A DNA stretch of 64,000 nt from contig NZ_JAFIQY010000006.1 of NCBI RefSeq assembly GCF_022271435.1, positions 124,001 to 188,000 of the forward strand, given 5' to 3'. The stretch is from Streptomyces monomycini. Its GTDB lineage: Bacteria; Actinomycetota; Actinomycetes; Streptomycetales; Streptomycetaceae. Shown here in pieces: positions 33,337 through 41,335 of the stretch (positions within the stretch are counted from its first letter, which is position 1; each line of letters opens with the position of its first letter). The notes below the pieces were generated by a model. That model was not told the origin of the DNA. It made no database searches and saw only the letters and a list, made by a program, of their open reading frames with translations. The position numbers and the translations under genes were made by a program.

Positions 33337-33410
33337 GCCCGCACAGGACCACACACATCCGGCACGGGGCCGCACACATCCGGCACGGCACCGCACACAT
33401 TCGGCACAGA
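33337..33410. repeat. CACACATYCGGCACGG tandem repeats
   Basis: In the 137-bp gap after azoR, three imperfect units of ~23-24 bp (CCGCACACATCCGGCACGG) lie between convergent genes. No gene is seen. Confidence 0.7.
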
Positions 33411-33454
33411 CCCGGCTACGCGCCCGGCCCGGACTTCACCCGGGTCGGGCGGCT

Positions 33455-34189
33455 TTACGCCCCCGACTCCGCGTCGCGCGCCAGCAGCGCCGCCTGTACC
33501 CGGTTCTCGCAGCCCAGCTTGGACAGGATCCGGCTGACGTACGTCTTCACCGTTGCCTCGCTCATGTGGATCCGCTCGCCTGCGTCGGCGTTGGAAAGCC
33601 CCTCGCCGAGCAGGGACAGCACCTCCCTCTCCCGTTCCGTCAGGACGGACAGCCGCCGCCTGGCCTCCTCCGCACGCCGTGCCGCACGGGACGCGCCGGT
33701 CTCGCCTCCGGCACCGCTGCCGCGCGCCACCAGCGAATCGGCCACATGCCGGGTCGCCATCGGCGACATGTAGGCATGGCCCTCGGCCGCGGCGCGCACC
33801 GCCCGGATCAGTTCGTCCGGCGCGGAGTCCTTCAGCAGGAAGCCCGCGCTTCCCTCGCCCATCGCCCGCAGGACGTTCTCCCGCTCCCCGAACGTCGTCA
33901 GGATCAAGGCCCGTACGGCCGGTGCCGCGCGGCGCAGCTCGGCGAGTGCCGTCAGCCCGTCCATGACCGGCATCTGGATGTCCAGGAGCACCACGTCCAC
34001 GCCGTGGCCACGCGCGGCCTCGACCGCTTCCCTGCCGTTGCCCGCCTCCGCCACGACCGTGATGTCCCGGTCGGAGGTGAGGATCATCCGGATACCGGCT
34101 CTGATGAGCGGCTCGTCGTCAGCGACGATCACCCTGATCACTCGGGCTCCCGCACGGGCTCGTTCGGTTGTTTCCACGGACAGCGCCAT
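33455..34189 (-). CDS. NarL/LuxR-family response regulator
   Basis: The 244-residue protein has a receiver domain (VIRVIVADDEPLIRAGIRMI; phosphoacceptor aspartate in VVLLDIQMPVMDGL near residue 64) and a C-terminal LuxR helix-turn-helix (LTEREREVLSLLGEGLSNAD to SEATVKTYVSRILSKLGCEN). The linker is Arg/Gly-rich. It follows the histidine kinase by 37 bp and is its obvious partner. ATG 34189 has the Shine-Dalgarno GGGGGGA just upstream; GTG 34204 has none. Targets are unknown; nearby genes (azoR, MFS) are candidates only by position. Confidence 0.93.
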   Translation of the reverse strand: MALSVETTERARAGARVIRVIVADDEPLIRAGIRMILTSDRDITVVAEAGNGREAVEAARGHGVDVVLLDIQMPVMDGLTALAELRRAAPAVRALILTTFGERENVLRAMGEGSAGFLLKDSAPDELIRAVRAAAEGHAYMSPMATRHVADSLVARGSGAGGETGASRAARRAEEARRRLSVLTEREREVLSLLGEGLSNADAGERIHMSEATVKTYVSRILSKLGCENRVQAALLARDAESGA

Positions 34190-34226
34190 CTTCCCCCCAT
34201 TCACGCGCCGGTCCGCCCGGCCGCCC

Positions 34227-36152
34227 TCAGACCTTCCCCAGGAAGGTCCGCTTCTCCACCAGCTTCCCGTCCTTGAAACAGAACCGGAACGCGCGCTCCT
34301 CCTCCCAGTCCGAGGACGGTTCGGTGGACGCGAACGTCTCGCAGCGCGCGCCCTCCGGCTTCGCCGGCCCCTGGTCGTTCAGCCCGCTGTTCAGGAACGA
34401 CTCCTCCGGCAGTTGTTCGCGCACCTCGGCCTCCGGCGCCCCCGTCCTCATCCGCTCGAAGGTGCCCGGTGACACCGAGCTCTCCTCCATCTCCTTGAAG
34501 AGCTCGACCGTCCCCCACGCGGTCACCAGGCCCAGGACCACGACCACGCTCGCCGCCAGACCGCACCCGACGGCGAACCCCCTGCGCCTCGCCTCCCCGG
34601 GGAACATCGCCGTGTCCGGCGCCGCGTACACCCGCGACCAGTCGATGACCGGCTGCCCGTCCTTGCCGGTACGCACCACGGGACGCCCGCGACCGGTGTC
34701 CGGGAAACCACCGCCCGGAGCACCGAAACCAGCCGGGCCACTCAAGCCGTCCGGGCCGTCCGGGCCATCCAGGCCGCCCGGGTCGACCGCCCCTGACGGT
34801 CCGGCCGTCGGCACGGCGTCGGGCTCCCTGGCCGTCGTCGCCACGCCCACCGGCCCGTACGGCAGTACCCCGGCGAGCCGGAAGCCGCCGCCCGGCACCG
34901 GGCCGCTGTGCACCATGCCGCCCACCAGCCGCGCCCGCTCTCGCAGCCCTGTCAGCCCCTGGCCGCCGCTGACCTGGGGGCCGCCGGCCGCGCCCGGCGG
35001 CACCGGCCCGTTGACGACCTCCACCAGCAGCGAGTCCGGCTCGTAGCGCAGGGCCACCGCCACCGGTGCTCCCGACGCGTGCTTGTGCGCGTTGGTCAGA
35101 CCTTCCTGCACGATGCGGTACGCGGCCCGGTCGACGGCCGGCGTCAGCGCACGCGGCTCCCCCGACCGGGAGACGGATATTCGCGCCCCCGCGCCACGCG
35201 ACGCCTCGGCCAGCGCCTCCACCTGATCCACCCCGCGCCGCCCCGCGTCCGGAGCCGTGCCCGCGCCGAGCGCCGGATGTGCCGCGGCCGCGTCCTCGTG
35301 CTCGTCACGCAGCAGGCCCACGACCTCGCGCAGTTCGCGCATCGCCGCCACCGAGGCTCCGCGCAGCACACCGACGGCCTCCCGCTGCCGCTCGTTCAGC
35401 TCGGAGTCCACCTCCAGCGCGCCCGTGTGCACGGCGATCAGCGTGAGCTGGTGCCCCAGGCTGTCGTGCATGTCCTGCGCGATGCGCTGCCGCTCGCGCA
35501 GCCGCGTCTGACGGGCGATCATCGCGTTCTTCCGCAGCAGTTGGGTGCGCTGCGCGTGGAGTGTCTCCACCAAGGTGCGGTTCTGCGACCAGTAACGGCT
35601 CGCGATGCCCGGCATGGCCACTATCGCCAGGAAGGACACCGCCAGGATCATCAGCTTCTCCGGCGACACCAACGGGAGGTCCTCGACCACGGGCACCACC
35701 GTGCTCACCACCAGCGCCGCCGCGAACACCGCCAGGGCCCGCGCGCTGCCGGCGATCCGGCGCCCGGCCGACCAGCCCGCCACGATCAGCAGCACCATCA
35801 TCCCCGCGTACGGCCAGCTCAGCGACGCCGCGAGGATCAGGACCGTACCCGGCAGGGCGCGGCGCAGCGGTGCGAGCACCACCACCGCGGCCGTCACGAG
35901 CCATGTACGGACGTCTCCGCTGTCGCTGATCTTCTCCATGCCGAGCGCGATCAGCCCGAGCAGCAGGGCCAGCAGCGATTCACCGACGACGCGGTACGGC
36001 GGCCACTGCTCCGGACGGGCCAGGCACCGCCACACCCGCTCGACCGCGGCTCGGGCTTCCGCGACCCGGACCGCCGTCGCACGGCCCGTCGCGCGGGCCC
36101 TTGCACCGACCGCCGCCCGGCCCGCCACCTGTTCCTTCCCCCTGATGTTCAC
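34227..36152 (-). CDS. Sensor histidine kinase with extra C-terminal TM and extracytoplasmic domain
   Basis: The 641-residue kinase has several membrane helices (~55-190), a HisKA_3 dimerisation helix with the phosphorylated histidine in RQRIAQDMHDSLGHQL, and a HATPase domain (YRIVQEGLTNAHKHASG; GGQGLTGLRERARLVGG). It does not end there. A Pro/Gly/Asp linker (DGPDGPDGLSG) leads to another membrane segment (GCGLAASVVVVLGLVTAWGT, ~555) and a ~75-residue extracytoplasmic domain with two cysteines, which may form a disulfide. The tail is unusual for NarX-like kinases and may be a second sensor. It is coupled to the LuxR regulator downstream. Confidence 0.9.
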   Translation of the reverse strand: MNIRGKEQVAGRAAVGARARATGRATAVRVAEARAAVERVWRCLARPEQWPPYRVVGESLLALLLGLIALGMEKISDSGDVRTWLVTAAVVVLAPLRRALPGTVLILAASLSWPYAGMMVLLIVAGWSAGRRIAGSARALAVFAAALVVSTVVPVVEDLPLVSPEKLMILAVSFLAIVAMPGIASRYWSQNRTLVETLHAQRTQLLRKNAMIARQTRLRERQRIAQDMHDSLGHQLTLIAVHTGALEVDSELNERQREAVGVLRGASVAAMRELREVVGLLRDEHEDAAAAHPALGAGTAPDAGRRGVDQVEALAEASRGAGARISVSRSGEPRALTPAVDRAAYRIVQEGLTNAHKHASGAPVAVALRYEPDSLLVEVVNGPVPPGAAGGPQVSGGQGLTGLRERARLVGGMVHSGPVPGGGFRLAGVLPYGPVGVATTAREPDAVPTAGPSGAVDPGGLDGPDGPDGLSGPAGFGAPGGGFPDTGRGRPVVRTGKDGQPVIDWSRVYAAPDTAMFPGEARRRGFAVGCGLAASVVVVLGLVTAWGTVELFKEMEESSVSPGTFERMRTGAPEAEVREQLPEESFLNSGLNDQGPAKPEGARCETFASTEPSSDWEEERAFRFCFKDGKLVEKRTFLGKV

Positions 36153-36359
36153 GCTCCGAGCGTAGGCACGCCCTGCCCGCCGGCACAGTCACCATTCGTC
36201 GCTCCCTACCGCGACGAAAGTCGCAGCCCCGAAGCCCCACCACTCCCACCAACCCCGCCGTCCCCGCACACCGGCCCTGCCTCCGCCCCCGCCTCTCCCC
36301 GACCCGTCCCCCTCACCCTCACCCCTCCTCCCCCTCTCCCGTCACCTCCCCCTCTCCCT

Positions 36360-37565
36360 TCACACCTTCCCCATCCCAGGCCCCCTCCCCACCCCCACCG
36401 CAACCAACGCCCCCACAGCCAACGCGCCCCCGCTCCACAGCACCGCGCTGATCCCCCAACCGTCCGCCACCCGGCCCCCACCGAAGGCGCCCAGCGCGAT
36501 GGCCGCGTTGAACACCGCCACGAACAGCGCGGACGCCGCCTCACGCGCCTCCGGGGCCACCACCATCAACCACGTCTGCGTACTGACCGACACCCCTCCG
36601 TAAGCCAGCCCCCAGACCGCCAGCAACGCCGCCGCACCCGGCACACCCACCCCCAGCACAGGGACCAGCAGCACAGCCCCCGCCAGCACCGCGCTGATCA
36701 CCACCAGCGTGCCGCGCGGCGACCGCCCCGCCCCCGCACCGCCCGCGAAGTTCCCCGCCACCCCCGCGACCCCGTACACCAGCAGCAGCGTGCTGATCAC
36801 CCCAGGACCGACCCCGGACACCTCCTCCAGCACCGGCCGCACATACGTGTACGCGGCGAAGTGCCCGCCTACCAGGAGCGCCACCACCACCAGCCCGGTA
36901 CGCACCCGCGCGTCCCGGAACAGCCTCAGCACCCCGCCCAGCCGTACCGCCCCCTCGGCCGGCAGCGGCGGCAGCAGCACGGCCAGCGCCCCCGTGACCA
37001 ACGCCGCCAGTACGCCCACCACCACGAACGCCGCACGCCACCCGCCCAGTTGCCCGATCAGCGTGCCCATCGGCACCCCGAGCACCGAGGCGGCGGCCAC
37101 CCCACTGAAGATCAACGATGTCGCCGCAGCCACCGACCGCGCCGCCACCAGCCGTACCGCGAGTCCCGCCGCCAGCGCCCACACGCCACCCATACCCAGC
37201 CCGACCAGCACCCGCGCCGCCAGCATCACCCCGAAGTCCGGTGCCCACGCGGCCAACAGGTTCGCCGCCGCGAGCATCGCCATCAGCCCGCACAGCACCA
37301 CCCGCCGGTCCGCCCGGCCCACCGCCAGGGTCAGCACCGGCGCCCCCAGCGCCGCGACCACCCCGGCCACCGTGAGCGTCAGCCCCGCCGTACCGTCCGT
37401 GACCCCCAGCCCGCCCCCGATGGGCGTCAGCAGCCCCACCGGCAGCATCTCCGACGTCACCACCGTGAACGTGGCCGCCGCCAGCACCCCCACCGCGGGC
37501 CACCCCGCGCCCCTGCCCGGCCGCAACTCGCCGCCGCGGCCCGCCGTTTCCTCGATCGTCGTCAT
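36360..37565 (-). CDS. MFS transporter, DHA1 family
   Basis: The 401-residue protein has 12 predicted membrane helices starting with AVGVLAAATFTVVTSEMLPV and the MFS motif A-like loop LAVGRADRRVVLCGLMAMLA between helices 2 and 3. Helix 5 has the antiporter-type VLGVPMGTLIGQLGGWRAAF. It resembles AraJ/CmlR-type drug or sugar efflux proteins. ATG 37565 fits the family; the longer frame to 38522 runs antisense over the LysR gene. Divergence from lysR with a T-N11-A palindrome in between suggests LysR control. The substrate is unknown. Confidence 0.9.
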   Translation of the reverse strand: MTTIEETAGRGGELRPGRGAGWPAVGVLAAATFTVVTSEMLPVGLLTPIGGGLGVTDGTAGLTLTVAGVVAALGAPVLTLAVGRADRRVVLCGLMAMLAAANLLAAWAPDFGVMLAARVLVGLGMGGVWALAAGLAVRLVAARSVAAATSLIFSGVAAASVLGVPMGTLIGQLGGWRAAFVVVGVLAALVTGALAVLLPPLPAEGAVRLGGVLRLFRDARVRTGLVVVALLVGGHFAAYTYVRPVLEEVSGVGPGVISTLLLVYGVAGVAGNFAGGAGAGRSPRGTLVVISAVLAGAVLLVPVLGVGVPGAAALLAVWGLAYGGVSVSTQTWLMVVAPEAREAASALFVAVFNAAIALGAFGGGRVADGWGISAVLWSGGALAVGALVAVGVGRGPGMGKV

Positions 37566-37622
37566 GTCCCCCAGCCAATGCGCAGCCGCCCGCGGGAACA
37601 ACGGCGGACGTCTCACGCTTCC

Positions 37623-37637
37623 ATGAGCGTGGCTCAT
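37623..37637. promoter_or_regulatory. LysR-type operator
   Basis: ATGAGC-GTG-GCTCAT is a perfect palindrome containing the T-N11-A LysR signature, midway between the MFS start (37565) and the LysR start (37710). Confidence 0.6.
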
Positions 37638-37709
37638 CGATCCCGGAGTACCCGGAGTACCCCTTCCCCCCGGAGCAACACCGCGCCCGTCACCTCCGGC
37701 GGCCTGGAG

Positions 37710-38582
37710 ATGCGCGAACTGGAGTGCTTCCTCGTCCTCGCCGAAGAACTGCACTTCGGGCGCACCGGCGCACGCCTGTACGTCTCCCAGAGCCGCGTCA
37801 GCCAGCTCCTGCGCGCCCTGGAACGCCGCGTCGGCGCCCGCCTCGTCGAACGCACCAGCCGCCGGGTACGGCTCACCCCTCTGGGTACGGACTTCCTCAC
37901 CGGCCTCCGCCCCGCCTACGACGCCCTGCGCGGCACGGTCGAGTCCACCGTCGCCGCTGCCCGCGGCATCGAGGGCCGGCTGCGCATCGGTTTCCAGGGA
38001 ACCGCCGACGACCGCATCATGCGGGCCATCGACACCTTCCAGGCCCGCCATCCCGGGTGCGCCACGGAGATCGCCGAAATCCCGCTCCAGGACCCCTTCG
38101 GCCCGGTGCACCGGGGTGAGGTCGACGCCGCCGTCGTCCTGCTGCCCGTCGAGGAACCCGGCCTCGTACTGGGCCCGGTCTTCTCCGAGCAGCAGCAGAC
38201 CCTGGCCGTCTCCGTACGCCACCCCTTCGCCTCCCGCGCCTCCATCGACGCCGAGGACCTGGCCGACGGGCCGCTCGTCACGGTCGAAGGCCCCGCTCCC
38301 GAGTACTGGCGCTACGCCCAGGCCCCCACCAGCACCCCCGGCGGCCGCCCCATCCCGCCCGGGCCCGGCGTCCGCACCCTCCAGGAGGGCCTCACCCTGG
38401 CCGCCGCCGGACGCGGCGCGATGCTGCTCTGCCGCCCCACGGCGGACTACCACGGGCGCCGTGACATCACGTTCGTACCGGTCAACGGCCTGCCGGACTC
38501 CGCACTCGGACTCGTCTGGCACCAGGACCGCGAGACCGCGCGCACCCGCGCTTTCTGTACGGCCGTCAGCGACGTGATCTGA
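37710..38582 (+). CDS. LysR-family regulator
   Basis: The 290-residue protein starts with the classic LysR winged helix (MRELECFLVLAEELHFGRTG, then YVSQSRVSQLLRALERRVGA) and continues into a periplasmic-binding-like effector domain (GRLRIGFQGTADDRIMRAID; VDAAVVLLPVEEPGL). The effector is unknown. ATG 37710 fits the family; an in-frame ATG at 37623 lies inside the operator palindrome. A 1224-residue frame that includes this gene is open far upstream only because of composition. It is followed by a strong hairpin at 38688. Confidence 0.92.
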   Translation: MRELECFLVLAEELHFGRTGARLYVSQSRVSQLLRALERRVGARLVERTSRRVRLTPLGTDFLTGLRPAYDALRGTVESTVAAARGIEGRLRIGFQGTADDRIMRAIDTFQARHPGCATEIAEIPLQDPFGPVHRGEVDAAVVLLPVEEPGLVLGPVFSEQQQTLAVSVRHPFASRASIDAEDLADGPLVTVEGPAPEYWRYAQAPTSTPGGRPIPPGPGVRTLQEGLTLAAAGRGAMLLCRPTADYHGRRDITFVPVNGLPDSALGLVWHQDRETARTRAFCTAVSDVI

Positions 38583-38687
38583 CGCTCGCCGACGCGACGC
38601 AGGGCCGCTGGTGTGACGTAGGACTCACTGGGCGTCAGCGCGCGGGGGTGAGGCGCCGAGGGCGGAGATTCGCCGGGACAACGCAAA

Positions 38688-38718
38688 ACACCCGGTCCGG
38701 GGAGCCCGGACCGGGTGT
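38688..38718 (-). terminator. Rho-independent terminator of tRNA-Leu
   Basis: A 14-bp perfect stem (ACACCCGGTCCGGG / CCCGGACCGGGTGT) with a 3-base loop is followed on the minus strand by TTTTGCG. It also faces the end of lysR. Confidence 0.85.
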
Positions 38719-38726
38719 CTTATCTG

Positions 38727-38810
38727 TGCGCGAGGGGGGAGTTGAACCCCCACGCCCTTTCGGGCACTGGAACCTGAATCCAGCGCGTCTGCCTATTCCG
38801 CCACCCGCGC
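38727..38810 (-). tRNA. tRNA-Leu (CAG)
   Basis: An 84-nt gene with a long variable arm. The acceptor stem is GCGCGGG with CTCGCGC (one G-U pair) and discriminator A. The anticodon loop TTCAGGT gives CAG, and the T-arm has GTTCAA. CCA is not encoded. Confidence 0.95.
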
Positions 38811-39787
38811 ATTGGGTGTGTCATCCGATTCTCTCACGCGATCCGGGGTGTTCCGTCCGGGTCTTGTGCGAGCGCCTTCCGACATGCAGAACATTAGCAC
38901 GCTGTCCGGGGTGGAATCACATCCGTTCTCCGGCACCCGCCCTTGACCTGCCCCGGAACCCCGTCGGGCCCCTCCGTCACCCGTCGGCCGGCACTCCGCC
39001 GTCGCCCACCGTCGCCCCGTCACGAAGGCCGCCCCGTCACGAAGGCCGCGCCGCCGCGAAGACCGGCCGGCACCGCGACCACCGTCGCCCGACCCGGCCG
39101 CCGCACCCCGCCACACCCCGCACCGGCCCCCGTACCGATCCCCCCTCCGGACGATCCCCGGTCACCCCTCCGCCCCACCCGACGGTCGCCCCTACGAGCC
39201 ACGGCGATCACCCCTCCGCCACACCCGGCAGCCGCTTCTCCCCCCCCACCCGGGCACCCCTCCGCCCACCCCGGCAGTAACCCGTCCGCCACACCCGACC
39301 CCCGGCCCACCGGCGCCAACCCGCGCCCCCGCCCCCGTACCCGCCCCCGCACCAGGCCGGATCCCGCCACCTCGACCGATTCCCGCCACCCCCGCACACC
39401 CCCGCCCGCATCCGCCCCCGCCTCGCCGCCCCACCCGGTCGGCGAACCCGGCGGTTGCGGGACACTGTGAGTGGGGCACATCTACGATCGCAGTGCCATC
39501 GCAACGCCGGCGCGGTCTCATCGCGAAGCCATCGCGGTGCCGGGGCCCGCCCCGGCGGCCGGTGACACAGCGGGTTTCACCATGGCGGCACCGCGGCCCC
39601 ATCGCGGTTACGCCGGAGTGACGCACCAGCAAGCAGCAGCGAGCAACCTTGTGAGGGGCGACACTCGTCCTCACGACGGGAAAGGGGAACCAGCCGATTT
39701 CCCGGCGCGTGGATACGATCAGTAAGCAGTATCAGGACGACCCTGTCGAAGACCGACCTGACGAAGACTGAGGAAGGAGGTGCCCCC
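38811..39787. other. 977-bp intergenic region without a convincing gene
   Basis: Very C-rich on the + strand, with short direct repeats (CCGTCACGAAGGCCG twice near 39016-39050; CCATCGCGG/ATCGCAA repeats at 39480-39610). ORFs of 100-175 codons occur in several frames but have Pro/Arg-rich, non-conserved-looking products. The 3' part should hold the fhaA promoter; TACGAT (39714-39719) is a possible -10 without a clear -35. Confidence 0.5.
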
Positions 39788-40669
39788 GTGGGAGTACTGA
39801 AGCGCTTCGAGCAGCGTCTCGAAGGTCTCGTCAACGGCACCTTCGCCAAGGTGTTCAAGTCCGAGGTGCAGCCCGTTGAGATCGCCGGCGCGCTCCAGCG
39901 CGAGTGCGACAACAACGCCACCATCTGGAACCGCGACCGCACGGTCGTCCCCAACGACTTCATCGTCGAACTGAGCACCCCCGACTACGAGCGGCTCAGC
40001 CCGTACAGCGGCCAGCTCGGAGACGAGCTCTCCGGCATGGTCCGCGACTACGCCAAGCAGCAGCGCTACACCTTCATGGGCCCGATCAAGGTGCACCTGG
40101 AGAAGGCCGACGACCTCGACACCGGCCTGTACCGCGTCCGCAGCCGCACCCTCGCGTCCAGCACGTCCCAGGAGCATCCGGGAGCCGCCGCCGCGGCCCA
40201 GCGCCCCACCGCGCCCCGGAACAGCCCGTCCGGCCCCGGCGGTCATGTGGGCCCGCCCCCCATGCCCACCTCGCCGCCCGGTGCCGCCCAGCCCGCGCCC
40301 CGCCCGGGGATGCCCGGCGCCGGTGCGCAGCCGGGCGCGGCCTCCGACAGCTGGTACCAGGGCCGGGGCGGGGCGGAGCGGAGCGCGCCGACGCGACGCT
40401 GGATCGAGATCAACGGCAACCGACACCAGATCTCCCGGTCGACCCTCGTCCTGGGCCGCAGCACCGACGCCGACGTACGGATCGACGACCCGGGAGTCTC
40501 CCGCCGGCACTGCGAGATCCGCGTCGGAACGCCTGCGACCATCCAGGATCTGGGTTCTACCAACGGCATCGTGGTAGACGGGCAGCACACCACCCGCGCT
40601 ACGCTCCGCGACGGCTCGCGGATCGTCGTGGGCAGTACCACCATCGTTTACCGGCAAGCCGAAGGGTGA
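39788..40669 (+). CDS. fhaA: FhaA, DUF3662 and FHA-domain protein
   Basis: The 293-residue protein has an N-terminal DUF3662 domain (MGVLKRFEQRLEGLVNGTFA, residues 1-125), a Pro/Ala-rich linker, and a C-terminal FHA domain (STLVLGRSTDADVRIDDPGV, SRRHCEIRV, DLGSTNGIVVDG) that binds phosphothreonine. In mycobacteria FhaA is a PknB partner that binds the MviN pseudokinase and tunes peptidoglycan synthesis. The GTG start follows a near-ideal AAGGAGGTG Shine-Dalgarno. It is the first gene of the operon leading to pknB. Confidence 0.94.
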   Translation: MGVLKRFEQRLEGLVNGTFAKVFKSEVQPVEIAGALQRECDNNATIWNRDRTVVPNDFIVELSTPDYERLSPYSGQLGDELSGMVRDYAKQQRYTFMGPIKVHLEKADDLDTGLYRVRSRTLASSTSQEHPGAAAAAQRPTAPRNSPSGPGGHVGPPPMPTSPPGAAQPAPRPGMPGAGAQPGAASDSWYQGRGGAERSAPTRRWIEINGNRHQISRSTLVLGRSTDADVRIDDPGVSRRHCEIRVGTPATIQDLGSTNGIVVDGQHTTRATLRDGSRIVVGSTTIVYRQAEG

Positions 40670-40679
40670 AGCGGGGGCA

Positions 40680-41207
40680 ATGTCAGAGCTGACCCTCACG
40701 GTCATGCGGTTGGGTTTCCTCGCCGTACTGTGGCTGTTCGTCATCGTGGCCGTACAGGTCATCCGCAGCGATCTGTTCGGCACGCGTGTCACACAGCGCG
40801 GCGCCGCCCGGCGCGGCGGCCAGGAGGCGCGTTCGCAGCAGCGCCAGCAGGCCGCTCCGCCGCAGCAGCGCCGCCAGGAAGGCGGCCGCGGCAACAACCG
40901 TCAGCGCCGCGGGGCCCCCACGAAGCTGGTGGTCTCCGAGGGCACGTTGACGGGGACGACCGTCGCCCTCCAGGGCCAGACCATCTCCCTGGGACGCGCG
41001 CACGACTCCACGATCGTGCTGGACGACGACTACGCCTCCAGCCGGCATGCCAGGATCTACCCGGACCGTGACGGCCAGTGGATCGTCGAGGATCTCGGGT
41101 CCACCAACGGCACGTATCTCGACCGGACCCGACTGACGACCCCGACACCGATTCCGCTGGGCGCCCCGATCCGCATCGGCAAGACCGTCATCGAGCTGCG
41201 GAAGTAG
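40680..41207 (+). CDS. fhaB: FhaB/FipA-type FHA-domain membrane protein
   Basis: The 175-residue protein has one N-terminal membrane helix (FLAVLWLFVIVAVQVIRSDL, ~12-31), a Gln/Arg/Ala-rich basic linker, and a C-terminal FHA domain (ISLGRAHDSTIVLDDDYASS, SRHARIYPD, DLGSTNGTYLD). In mycobacteria the counterpart (FhaB/FipA) links PknA/PknB signalling to septal proteins. It follows fhaA by 10 bp and precedes the phosphatase. Confidence 0.93.
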   Translation: MSELTLTVMRLGFLAVLWLFVIVAVQVIRSDLFGTRVTQRGAARRGGQEARSQQRQQAAPPQQRRQEGGRGNNRQRRGAPTKLVVSEGTLTGTTVALQGQTISLGRAHDSTIVLDDDYASSRHARIYPDRDGQWIVEDLGSTNGTYLDRTRLTTPTPIPLGAPIRIGKTVIELRK

Positions 41208-41335
41208 TGCTACGTCATGAAAGAGCGCGAGCGGAGCGAGCGAGCCGCGGCGGTCCACTCGACGGACCCGAGCGTGCTCCCGACCGGAGGGTGGGCACCG
41301 TGCGGATGTACCCCGAGCCGACGGGCGAGGTGCGT

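Noticed and set aside
34908-37709. Upstream ~930 codons of the 1224-codon frame that contains lysR
   Set aside because: Antisense to the histidine kinase and MFS genes, with His/Arg/Pro-rich noise; only the LysR part has a real domain.
38943-39470. 175-codon frame before fhaA
   Set aside because: Pro/Arg/Thr-rich, no Shine-Dalgarno, several overlapping frames of similar quality.
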